A program made the translations under genes and the position numbers. Under the pieces are notes generated by a model, which made no database searches, had not been told where the DNA came from, and saw nothing but the letters and a program-made list of their open reading frames with translations. Shown here one piece after another: positions 44,326 through 53,826 of a stretch of 64,000 bases of DNA. Source of the DNA: Teratosphaeria epicoccoides (Eukaryota > Ascomycota > Dothideomycetes > Mycosphaerellales > Teratosphaeriaceae); assembly GCA_021401465.1 (NCBI GenBank), contig JADDMT010000031.1, positions 186,001 through 250,000 on the forward strand, in the 5' to 3' direction. Every line of letters starts with the position of its first letter. Position 1 is the stretch's first letter.

Positions 44326-45165
44326 TCACGCCTCATCACCTACAACCATAACATCTGTCTTGTCTTCAACCGTCCTCAAAAGCGGAGTTAGCTTGTTAGC
44401 ATCCCTCAGCAATTCTGGCACACTGCCCCTCATGCTCTTCAACTTCTCCTGCACCACAGAATACCCCTCTTCCTTCGCCGTGTACTGCCTGATGACTTTG
44501 TTCGTCGCGTGCTCGATATATACCCTTGTATCCCGGACTCGCAAGACCACTCCATCCAATCTCAAGAAGAACCGTGCAAGCAGCAGCAGCCGCTCGGGCA
44601 TGACCCTGACTTTGATTGAGAACAGTGCGATGCCGTTGTCGGCTAGCTCATCTTCGTACAGATCCACCGAGTCGAAGAACAGTATCGGGTCCTGCCTGCT
44701 CAACAAATCCGTCCTCACTGGATCCTTTGCTGGCGTACTTTCGACCCACTTGCCCTGTGCTCGGCCCTCATGCGTTGTGCCTTTGTAGTCCGACGAGTAC
44801 GACCAATCGAAAGGCTTCACAACCTGCTTGACTTCCTCCTGGTGACTCCGTTCCTTCTTCCACTCCTCCGCGACAGCAACCTGCAGCATGCCTTCCTCCG
44901 TCTTACTCACTCTGTCTAAAGCATCCTTCGCGTTGAACTCCAACATCCAGCCCGTCTTCACGTCCTCAATCGCGACATAGTTGTCTCCGAAGATCATCTC
45001 GGGTATTGGAATACCAAGGTCGTTCGACAAGGCCTCGATGGGCTCAGCTTTGAGAATGGGTTGCTTGCGCGTGCTGATGCGCCAGCCTTTATTTGGGCTG
45101 GTAAAGCTCTGGACCCCATCATCCAGCGCTCCGGTCGAAGGTGGTGGGCCGCCGTTGGCTGCCAT
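44326..45165 (-). CDS. TIP41: TIP41-like TOR signalling regulator
   Basis: Single exon, 279 aa, ATG at 45165. The family core is complete: GWRISTRKQPIL, IPEMIFGDNYVAIED, LEFNAKDALDRV, VAVAEEWKKE, PFDWSYSSDYKGTTHEG, RQDPILFFDSVDLYEDELAD, NGIALFSIKVRVMPERLLLL and VVLRVRDTRVYIEH. Tip41 binds Tap42 (alpha4)-linked PP2A-type phosphatases and links TORC1 to nutrient responses in the cytoplasm. Length is usual for fungi. It is divergent from PRO1 with a 252-bp spacer. Confidence 0.97.
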   Translation of the reverse strand: MAANGGPPPSTGALDDGVQSFTSPNKGWRISTRKQPILKAEPIEALSNDLGIPIPEMIFGDNYVAIEDVKTGWMLEFNAKDALDRVSKTEEGMLQVAVAEEWKKERSHQEEVKQVVKPFDWSYSSDYKGTTHEGRAQGKWVESTPAKDPVRTDLLSRQDPILFFDSVDLYEDELADNGIALFSIKVRVMPERLLLLARFFLRLDGVVLRVRDTRVYIEHATNKVIRQYTAKEEGYSVVQEKLKSMRGSVPELLRDANKLTPLLRTVEDKTDVMVVGDEA

Positions 45166-45417
45166 CGCGATGTTGTATTCTCACGGCATGGGTCATTGCA
45201 GGACCCCAAGGTAAAAAAGGAAGCTTTGGTACCACCGGAGCTCAGCTGGAACTCCGATCTTGGTCGCTCCAGAAATTCCTCACATGTCATTGCAGGCCAT
45301 TGGTTCTACTGACACAAGAACAAAACTTGCTGAGGCGAGAACATGCGACTGTCGGCAATATGATTCCAGTCCTTGAGTGTGTCGTTGATCGGTCAGTTTG
45401 CTTGTAAAAACGGCACG
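45166..45417. promoter_or_regulatory. Bidirectional promoter of TIP41 and PRO1
   Basis: The 252 bp between divergent start codons must contain both promoters. Both neighbours are tied to nitrogen/amino-acid physiology (TOR signalling, proline synthesis), so co-regulation is possible but unproven. Confidence 0.5.
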
Positions 45418-46883
45418 ATGAAGAAGCACCACCTCACGATCGTGATAAAACTGGGTAATTTCAAGCCTCGCAGAGCGTGCCGGCACATGCTAATGTCACC
45501 ACCTCAGGAACATCCTCTATAGTTGATGAAAAGACCCACGAGCCTCTACTCTCGACTCTATCCACCATCGTCGAGACAGCCGTCTCTCTCCATCATGAAG
45601 GCCATCGGGTCGTCATCTGCTCCTCTGGAGCCATTGGTATGGCCCTTCGCCAGATGAACATGGAGCGCAGACCGAAACACCTGCCACAAGTACAGGCGCT
45701 GGCAGCTATAGGACAGTGCAAGCTCATGTCCATGTGGGATCAACTCTTCGCACACATGCGGCAGCCTGTCGCGCAGGTTCTGTTGACCAGAAATGACATT
45801 GCAGACCGGACGCAATATTTGAATGCACAGAATACTTTTGTGGAACTACTTAACATGGGCGTCATCCCAATCGTCAACGAGAACGACACCCTAAGTGTCC
45901 AGGAGATCAAATTCGGCGACAATGACACTCTTTCTGCTATTACCGCAGCCATGGTGTCGGCAGACTATCTTTTCCTGATGACGGACGTTGATTGCCTGTA
46001 CGACAAGAATCCCAGAACAAACACGGACGCGAAAGCGATCGAGATCGTGGAAGACATTGCAGAGCTGGCGGCCGATACTAGCTCAGCAGGCTCAAGCTTG
46101 GGCACGGGAGGCATGGGCACCAAAATCACCGCTGCCCGTTTGGCGACTGCAGCAGGCGTCATGACTGTCATTACCAGGAGTAGTAAACCGGGCAACATCG
46201 CCGCCATTGTGAAGTACGCAGAATCACAACGGACCGCAATCAGAAGTATGGAAACCAGCACAGAGCTCGACCCCAAGCTGAGAGCCCAAACAGTAGGAAA
46301 TGGCGAAGTCCGCGTCGAGAAGACCCCAATGACCCTGAACGGCACCGGTGCTCCCACGTTGGCGGAGCCGGGGCATCCGCCATTACACACCCGCTTCCTG
46401 CCCGATCCTCACCCAATCAAAGACAGGTATTTCTGGCTCCTACACGGCCTCGCACCACATGGCACGATCTACATCGACTCGGGCGCGCACTTAGCTCTCG
46501 AACGTAAAGCCGGCCTCCTCCCTGTCGGCGTAGTCGACGTTGAAGGACACTTCGGGCAGCAAGAATGTGCAAAAATCTGCGTCCTGCCATCCAGAGATTC
46601 TCCTCTAGTCCAGGCGGAGGAGGTTGGAAGGGCAGTAGTGAATTACGCGGCGACTGAGATCAAGCGAATACGAGGGCATAGATCGACTGAGATTGTTGAG
46701 CTGCTGGGCTACGCAGACTCGGAGTACATCGCGTTTCGAGAAAGTGTAGCACTGTTTAAGAGGATAGAGTCGAGGCCCATAACGCCCATGCTTGCCGAGG
46801 ATGCTGTTGATGGAGTCAGTGCATTCACGACACCAGCTAGGGCCAGCACTATGGGGAGGTCAGCGAACTATGTTGATCAATGA
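45418..46883 (+). CDS. PRO1: Glutamate 5-kinase (proline biosynthesis)
   Basis: Two exons, 45418-45454 and 45508-46883 (intron GTAATT...CAG with a GCTAATG branch-like motif, 53 nt), give 470 aa. Exon 1 encodes MKKHHLTIVIKL and joins to GTSSIVDE, the phosphate-binding KxGTSS of amino-acid kinases. VVICSSGAIGMALRQM, TRNDIADRTQYLNAQNTF, PIVNENDTLSVQEIKFGDND, LMTDVDCLYDKNPR and GTGGMGTKITAARLATAAGV follow. The C-terminal PUA domain (about 330-430) has GTIYIDSGAHLALERK and LPVGVVDVEGHF. It phosphorylates glutamate with ATP, the first, proline-inhibited step of proline synthesis in the cytosol. Length and domain order match fungal Pro1. Confidence 0.97.
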
Positions 46884-47060
46884 GACTCGGCTGTTGCTCA
46901 AAGTGTCATCATTGCGCTTCTCTGCATGCCCGAGGACTCGAAAATCGTGGGGCCAAAGGGATCCCAGCGCACGTGCCGCGGCAATCTTCTTTAAGGTCCC
47001 AAGTAGATGGATCTTTTCTTCCCTCCAGTTCGTAGTGCGCTTCCGACCTCAACGCTGCCC

Positions 47061-48747
47061 TCAAGCCATCTCTTTAGGCGCCTGGACCCCATTGACAGCG
47101 CTCCTATCTCTGTGGAATATACTCATCATTCCTTTCCCACCCACAGCAACGCACCACGTCCCGTCCGGGCTCCACGCAACCTGTCGTGTCTCGAACTCCT
47201 GGTTGGTCAATATCGTGTTAAGCACGACCGACTTGTGAGGCTTGATCGGCTTGAACGGATCTGCCACTTCGTACGTCCTCTCATCGCCGGAGCCCCAATC
47301 AGTGCTCATGACCACCAACGATGGATGTGAGGACTCGCGACTGTGGTCCGGAGAAGCAGGGTGACTTAGCTCGCCAGCAATTGCTCTGGATTTCCCGCTT
47401 CGAACTCTTGACTTTGCACCGCCACGGCGCGAGGCGGGTTTCTTCGCGTGTGCGAGTGGGACTTCGCCGGGTTCCCAGCCTTCTTCGATCTTCTGCAAGT
47501 CCCAGAAGTGCACCGTGCTCTCTTGGTCCCCCATGGCTAGAATAGGCCTCATGTGAGGTTTGTGCAATACGCCGAAGCGAAGGTAGAACAGGGAGGTCTT
47601 TGGCATGTCTAGCGTGAGCAAGCGCTGGAATCCACGACTGCCTTCCGCGTGTGCGAAAGCTGACCGCGTGTATTGGCCTGGCTTTGGGACTGGCGGGTGC
47701 GCGGTAGCCGTGTCTTCCGAGTCGAATCCTTCAATCTTCCAGATCAGTATCTCATTGTGCTTGTCATCGTTGTCACCTTGAGATGCACGAGAAATGATGA
47801 GGTCGCCGTAGAAGACGACGTTGTCGATGTAGTCCGGGTGGATTTCGGAAGAGAGAAAGTGCGGATAATATACCACCGTTGGACTAAGGTCATCTCTCTT
47901 GGCGCCGTCAAACTTGTCCGGACTTGGCACAGCCCAGAGACAGATGGTCGTGTCTAGACCACCAGACAACAGCCAACGACCACTGGGATGAAAGCTACAG
48001 GCTTGGATCGGTTGGCGATGCCCTTCGCCCGCAAAAATTGCGACGCACGGCTGTCGACTATGCGCTGGGTCAAGGCTCCAAAGACGTAAGGTGTAGTCCT
48101 CGCTTGCGGAAATGAGGAGATTCGTGGACACGGGCGAAATGGCAAGGTCATTGACGCCGCGCCCATGCCCAGAAAGTTGTTGCACGATGCGACCGCTTTC
48201 AATGTCGATGAGCAAGATTTGCTTCGGTGCACTTCCGGCTATGCACAGGAGTGGCTTATGTGTGATCTGGTCTTTCGTCCAGCACAAGGAGTTCATCGAC
48301 TGGTCGTGCTGTCGGCCAATCAGTGTCATAATTCTGCCTCCGCAGTTGTAAAAGGATCTGGACCAACCACAACGTCTTTGAGCCATGTAAGCACTTCGTA
48401 CCCTGCATCTTGGTCTTCTCTAGGCCGCAAAATGAATATATCTCGTTGACCTGCAACAGCGAAGATCTGCTCGTCATCAATTGTGGTGAATGGGTAAAAT
48501 AGCACATCGTAGAGTGTCTGTTCTAGAGACGAGCAACCAGTCAGCTTTCCTGACCAGGCTGCTGGGTCGAGAGAATCACATTGCTGATGAGCAGTGCGCT
48601 TTGAAAGATACTGTACACATTGCGTGACCGTGGGGGTGTTGGACCCATCCTCAACGCGACTTCGCAACGACCTGCAATCCACTTACCGTCTAGAAGATGT
48701 GCGTGGGCAAAGAGCGTTGGGAATATGTCTGTCGATACTGGAGCCAT
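47061..48747 (-). CDS. EED: Polycomb protein EED (PRC2 WD40 subunit)
   Basis: Minus strand, modelled as three exons: 48687-48747, about 48374-48558 and 47061-48308, near 497 aa. Exon 1 (MAPVSTDIFPTLFAHAHLLD) ends at GTAAGT; the acceptor is either CAGCAG position (48559 or 48562). Intron 2 runs 48309-48373 with a weak GTTGTG donor. WD40 text includes LYDVLFYPFTTIDDEQIFAV, SLCWTKDQITHKPLLCIAGS, QLSGHGRGVNDLAISPVSTN, LISASEDYTLRLWSLD, QACSFHPSGRWLLSGGLDTT and FETRQVAWSPDGTWCVAVGG. The pattern fits EED/ESC. EED reads H3K27me3 and activates the EZH2-type methyltransferase, silencing subtelomeric and accessory genes. A lysine/arginine-rich insert of about 60 residues interrupts the later blades. 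Exon 1-2 joins are less certain than the body. Confidence 0.85.
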
Positions 48748-50364
48748 AGATGCCTCCGTCAGGGACGGTGCAGGGTGCGCCTTGCACTTCCCGGCAAATG
48801 CCTGTCAGCAAGCTATTCTGGATCTCGTATAGCTAGTGTAGTGAAGTTCCTGATGGCGGCTGTTGAGACGCCGTTTGGGAGGTGTTCCGCGTTTACGGTA
48901 TTTCCGGAGCTGGAAGCCGTGTCCCGATAATGCTAGACGGCTGGATGACATGCGTTGTGTGTCCTACGTGTGTCCTCACTGAGGCTGTGAAAGCCGAGCA
49001 AGTCCGCGGTGCACGTTCGCAGTTTCACGTGCGCGCTCTCTGCAGTCAGCCTGCACGAGTGATCGTTTGGTATCGGCAGGCTTGTCGTACGAACAAAGAC
49101 AACCGACGATGAAGTCAAGAATCCTGTGGATTGATTGGGTACGGCGATTCCCGGTCTAGTAGAGGCAGCTCACTGCAAGTGACCTCTCGTCCCTGATGAT
49201 TGCGTGCCTGTTCCCTGAAGCTGCCGTGCAGCCTGTGCTCTAAGGGTCTCCTGAGCGCCGGCTCTTTTGACCGGGTGTTGCTAGTCCTGCTGCAGCTTGA
49301 CGAGCTTAGCAAGCATAAACCCAGGCAAATGCTCGAGGAAGATAGTGCTGCGCTGCCGGTTGTCCCTATCCATGCATGGTAGCAGGGAACGTACAGACGA
49401 TGTAGTGCTGCAGTCTGGCAACGGCGCTCCCGGCCCGAAACGGTCCGGACTTCGAGCCGTGCTAGTGAGCCGAATCGGGAAGGCACGTGCAGTCGTAGGA
49501 GGTAGCTTTGCAGGCACAGAGCTGAGTATGTAAGCCAACGAGGCGATCGATGGACAGCACTTGTTCGCGGCGCATCCTCAGGCTTCAGCTTGTCGTGCTT
49601 GTTTTGGTTGGATGGTGGCGCAACGGCGCGCATGTGCGACCTGCAGCCAAGAGTTCGCTTAAGCGGTTCTGTGAACGGCTCGCGGCAGAGGAGGTGGGGT
49701 ACACTGTTCAAGAAGAAATACATGTAGAACAGCAATGCTGGTCATTTCGAACGTCGATATCACAGCTGTCCTGTTCGCCTGCCATTGTCCTTGTCTGCCT
49801 TCAATGGCAACTTTCTGGCAACGAAGAGCACATCCACGCAGTGTTTCAATCCGTTTCCAGGTTCATCCTGTGGAGACCTCCAGTGGGCATACAGCGTAGT
49901 CAGCTTGACATCATTTCTGGGGGCGGACTGCACCTTATTATCGGAGGTCAGGGCTCAAATCACCATCGACCCTGAACCACCGAAACGAGAGTGCGAACCG
50001 CGACAAACACCACCAGAACCGCTTCGTATATCTCGTGGCGCTGCGTGTGTTGTGTCGGGAACAGGAACCAGGAGCCAGCATCGTCTCGGAACACGGCAGA
50101 GCGAGCATCCCGTACCGACTTGCCACCATCAGCGATCCGGGCCGTGGTCTCGAACCTCATCTGCGCATCGCCTCACGGCTCTCGAATGCTGCTGCTGACT
50201 CGTAGTACATCACCCTGAGTCTGACGACCAACATTCCGCCCCCCTCCTACCGCGCCAGCAACGCGACCGTGTCAATGCGACCCTTCCGATAATCGTCCCT
50301 ACAATCAGGCGCCCTCACCGGCCCAGGAGATTTTGCTCCCAATCCCCGAACTTCGGTAGGCACA
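48748..50364. other. Intergenic region between EED and the PAS gene
   Basis: 1.6 kb between divergent genes, holding both promoters. Several open frames of 60-200 codons lack domain text and lie on both strands together, as expected by chance in GC-rich DNA. Confidence 0.4.
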
Positions 50365-52099
50365 ATGGAAACCACCTTCATCTCGATTCACGGTTTGTCG
50401 CGCCCGTTGCATCGGACTGTGGAAGGTGCGCACAGCTGATCGTGCCTTCCCTAGATCTTACGTCCAACGCACGCATCCTCTACTCCTCCGATTCGATTAT
50501 TGACATACTCGGCTATACTCCCGATGAGATAGTCAACAAGTCGGCGTGGGATTTCTTCCCGAAAGACGAGCTACCCTACTCGCAAGCCTTCCATCAGAAG
50601 CGAGTTGTTCTGGACAAGGCGGCTGTCTTGGCATATTGCAATGTACGAGCCAAGGATGGAGGATACGTGACGTGTGAATGCTGTTTCACGATCGTGTACG
50701 ATGTCATGATCGTGTGTACCAGCATATACAGAAGAGGTTTGGCGAGCGACAGTGAGTCTGCCGTGGAAGTGCGCCGGATCGCGCTGACTTTGCCATAGAG
50801 CGCCGCCAAGAAGCACCTCTCGTACGTCGCATATTCTCTTCCTCCCCACGGGACCCACGGTATCACATGCTATCGCATATCTCAGCCAAATTCAAGCTTG
50901 ACGCGAAGCCTGAGGTCCACGAGCCAAGGGCGGCACTCTTCCTCAACCGATTCACGCGTACTTTGACGATCATGTACGCCACGAGTGGTTTGCAAGACGT
51001 TATTGGCATTCCTGCAGAGACCATGCGCGGCCGCAGCTTCTACTACTGCATTGCAGAAAACTGCCTGCAAGACGCAGTCAAGTGTCTGGAGAATGCAAAA
51101 GGCAACGATTCCATCGCCTACCTCCGCTTCTGGTTCCGGGATCCACGGATAGATGATGAGCAGCCACCGCCTGATGAGGATAGCGATGAGGAAATGACGA
51201 CTGATATCAGCGAAGATCCGTCAGTGGAGGGTGGTGTGCAGCTTGGAAGGTCGGCGACATCTCCAGACAGTGCGGACTCAGGCGCTGTACAGTCGACAAA
51301 TAGCATGGACGTTGACAGCGGCAACGACGAAACTCAGCCAAGTTCGAGAACATCCTCGGGGGACAGCACGCACGGCGCGGACACACACGAGGCGATCTTC
51401 GGCACGAGTCGTGAGGCGGAGTCTTCGACTTCTTCATTGGCGCCCTCGCCGGAGCACGAGAGACACCCATCACAGCAGCAGTCCAACGATCCGATTGAGC
51501 TGGAGGCAGTTGTGTCTTGCACGTCCGATGGTTTAGTCGTTTGCTTACGGAAGGCCCGGCCAATGATTCCGCATCCGAGGTCACGCCCTTCGGAGCCGGT
51601 TCACCAGAACGGAGTGTTCGCGGCGCCTTGGGCTCAGGAGCCGGTCTTGCCGCCAGTCGAGCAGCGTGCGGGTGCAGGATTTGGCGCACCGTTCGCGCCA
51701 GCTCTTGGACCTCGAGGTGCTGCACGCCCAGCAGTGAGCACCGGACCGCATCAGCACGACTTTCTCAGTGCGATCCGCGAGCAAGCCGTCTTTGCTTGGG
51801 CACTCACGGGCATCAATGGTTCTTTGGCAGATCATGCGCATGGCAAGCCTGGGGGTGAGGCCTTGCCTGTGGATGGTCTACCGATCTGGGAGCCAGACGC
51901 GCAGCAGCAGAAGACCGGCCACGGCTTTGGTCGTGGGTATGGCAGCATTGTCAGCAATGGTGGTAGCAATGGTGGCTTAGACAGTGACCGCGGTCGAAGC
52001 TACAGTGCGCAGCTATTCAGCGACCCTGGGCTGGATAGGAACGGCAACAGCGGCAGCCGCAGCAGTGGGAGCGCAACGGATACGCCGTACTATCGATAA
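50365..52099 (+). CDS. Twin PAS-domain signalling protein
   Basis: Three exons, 50365-50392, 50455-50751 and 50799-52099, give 541 aa. Introns are GTTTGT...TAG (62 nt) and GTGAGT...TAG (47 nt). The 28-nt first exon encodes METTFISIH and joins to DLTSNARILYSSDSIID. PAS 1 (about 10-110) shows ILGYTPDEIVNKSAWDFFP and VTCECCFTIVYDVMIVCTSI. PAS 2 (about 150-240) shows EPRAALFLNRFTRTLTIMYA and GRSFYYCIAENCLQDAVKCL. The C-terminal 270 residues are disordered, with an acidic stretch and Gly/Asn/Ser runs at the end. No kinase, zinc-finger or LOV Cys motif (NCRFLQ) is visible, so it is not a White-collar photoreceptor. The fungal family is well conserved; its ligand and role are unclear. Confidence 0.88.
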
Positions 52100-53499
52100 G
52101 CCGCCGAGAGGAGAATGAAATCACGATCGCTCGGCATAATCGTTGCCTCAATTGGGGTTTCGGCAGGGTTGCTCTGCCCTGACATGTGGCTATGGAATGG
52201 GATCGAGTAATGACAGCATGAGTATGACTGCAGCATATTAGCGACGAGCAAGCGTTCGTGCATGGAAAAGGGAATTGCTAATCGCTGCCCAAGGCGTTCG
52301 TGGACTTTTGAAGGCTTACTATGAGGTGAAAGCGAGGCATACGCAGCTTCGTGGGAAATGGCCGGAATGACGGAACGGCTATAGTACATGTAGACAGCTA
52401 TTCGAGTGACGTTTCGCGTCGCTTGTGATGGTATTTGAAATTTGTACACGCTGTGGAATCCTGTGTTGAGCTTCCTCCATATCAACGAAGACTCGACTTG
52501 TTGTGAACGGTATTGCTTGCAGCATTGTAATTTTGAAGCTCTGCTTTGTAGTGCACGTACTCCTAACGGCGCACCTATTTCTAAACAAAACCTTCGGTTG
52601 AGATCAAATGGCAGGATAATGTCAAGGAGCATGGCAAAATGATGAAGTCTAGCATGCACTGAAGACAGGTGGTGCGTCGAAAGCGCGGGACGTTTCCAGG
52701 CGCTAAGGGTTGCCTCAATTTATTCATCAGACACGCAAAAATTGCTGTCTGGAAGGCCATCTGAAAGAGGTTCAGAGAGCAATTCTGACTACATTGATTA
52801 ATTTCTAAGTAAGCGTCTGACAACATTGTTTTTGGTACCCTCAGAAGTAGAAATCAGGAAGCCGTCTGTACAGATTGAGTGACTGGCCCGCTTCAATGGT
52901 AAATCAGAAATTCGTCGTCTGGAATATGAAACCTTTCAGCTCCTGATCTATCTCTCGTTCAATTATTCTCATGTAGCTGCAGGCTGCCAGTCTAAATAAA
53001 CTGAGGCACACCTGAAGCAGTACGGATATTTTCTACAACATCAATCAATGCTTTACGCCTGGTCCGAGGTAGCGGCGCGCATTCCAGCTTGGGAAGGCAC
53101 GTCGGAATGTTCGCAGACGCGCACACTACTCAGATAGTACATTCTGCTGAATGACAATAATTCAATCGATGTGTTAATGCCTGTTCACATCGATCCTGCG
53201 ACTCCTATCACGTGGTAGGCCTGACCACAACACTGACCCTTAAGTCGTCTCGATCGATTGCACGGTTCTTCTGGACCGCGTAGCACCCGTGATCTCAGCC
53301 ACTTGAGTCGAATCGGTGACTCATTCGATGTCAGGAGCGTGTGCTTTGAATGGATTGTCGAGTACCAGTCGAAAATGAAAGTTGCCTACCCTTGTACATA
53401 TGTAGTAGGTACGATGTTGGAATTTGGCCGTGTTAGGGCGGCCCAAAATTTCTGTGGAATATATTTTTGACACTGCCTAATCTCATCCAATCACAACGA
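52100..53499. other. AT-richer gene-free stretch upstream of the tRNA
   Basis: No protein gene is seen. Composition is visibly more AT-rich than neighbouring genes. The last 100 bp hold the probable upstream element of the interrupted tRNA-Pro. Confidence 0.45.
53460..53468 (+). promoter_or_regulatory. TATA-like element upstream of tRNA-Pro
   Basis: TATATTTTT ends about 32 bp before the tRNA 5' end. This is the distance expected for TFIIIB placement when Pol III starts about 10 nt ahead of the tRNA. Single occurrence; functional role inferred. Confidence 0.45.
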
Positions 53500-53535
53500 G
53501 GCCTGATGGTCTAGTGGTATGATTGTCGCTTCGGG

Positions 53536-53565
53536 CTACACCCCTCTATTTCATGGAGATCCAAA
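53536..53565 (+). other. Canonical tRNA intron (after position 37)
   Basis: A 30-nt segment starts directly after G37 and ends before T38, the position of all standard nuclear tRNA introns, which are cut by the SEN endonuclease. It contains CCCC near its start, able to pair with the anticodon-loop GGG. It does not start with GT, unlike the other three interruptions. Confidence 0.8.
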
Positions 53566-53573
53566 TGTGACAG

Positions 53574-53627
53574 GTAGAACTCTCCCTTAAAATACATCTC
53601 CGTATCCAATAAACTAATGGATTCCAG
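53574..53627 (+). other. Spliceosomal-type intron 1 in tRNA-Pro (variable loop)
   Basis: A 54-nt insertion between tRNA positions 45 and 46. It starts GTAGAA and ends ATTCCAG. AAACTAATGG places a consensus-like branch A about a dozen bases before the AG. Removing it restores GACAGGTCCC, the normal variable loop. Confidence 0.8.
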
Positions 53628-53635
53628 GTCCCGGG

Positions 53636-53691
53636 GTAAACACACATCACACCAGTGTCAACATGAGCACAATCGTTGACGTATTCGACAG
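53636..53691 (+). other. Spliceosomal-type intron 2 in tRNA-Pro (T stem/T loop)
   Basis: A 56-nt insertion between positions 53 and 54. It starts GTAAAC and ends TTCGACAG, with CGTTGACG as a branch-like motif. Removing it restores CCGGGTTCAAAT. Confidence 0.8.
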
Positions 53692-53701
53692 TTCAAATCC
53701 C

Positions 53702-53766
53702 GTGAGTTGAATAATTCTCAATCGATATGTACATGTATTTGTTGATGTATTGACATTTGCCTACAG
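53702..53766 (+). other. Spliceosomal-type intron 3 in tRNA-Pro (3' side of T stem)
   Basis: A 65-nt insertion between positions 63 and 64. It starts GTGAGT and ends TGCCTACAG, with TATTGACA as a branch-like motif. Removing it restores AATCCCGGTTAGGCCC, completing T stem and acceptor stem. Confidence 0.8.
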
Positions 53767-53819
53767 GGTTAGGCCCTTCTTGAGAGATTGGTTTACAATG
53801 CAACACATTGTTCTCTTGC

Positions 53820-53825
53820 TTTTTT
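53820..53825 (+). terminator. Possible Pol III terminator (T6)
   Basis: A run of six T lies 44 nt after the tRNA 3' end, with no run of five or more T between tRNA and this site. Confidence 0.4.
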
Positions 53826-53826
53826 G

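Larger units (their letters stand above)
53500..53776 (+). tRNA. tRNA-Pro (CGG) split by one canonical and three GT-AG introns
   Basis: Five exons: 53500-53535, 53566-53573, 53628-53635, 53692-53701 and 53767-53776, total 72 nt, the usual size of eukaryotic tRNA-Pro. The acceptor stem GGCCTGA pairs with TTAGGCC (one G-U), with C73 as discriminator, typical of eukaryotic proline tRNAs. TGGTCTAGTGG (53507-53517) is box A and the D arm. Anticodon stem GTCGC pairs with GTGAC (one G-U); the loop TTCGGG carries anticodon CGG at 53532-53534. T stem CCGGG pairs with CCCGG; the T loop is TTCAAAT. The genomic box B is interrupted, but the 3' end of the second added intron supplies AG, giving AGTTCAAATCC instead of GGTTCAAATCC. 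The pairing is too good for chance. Whether the gene is processed or is a pseudogene cannot be decided from sequence. Confidence 0.88.

Noticed and set aside
50365..52099. White-collar type blue-light receptor
   Set aside because: PAS domains are present, but the flavin-binding LOV cysteine motif and a GATA zinc finger are absent.
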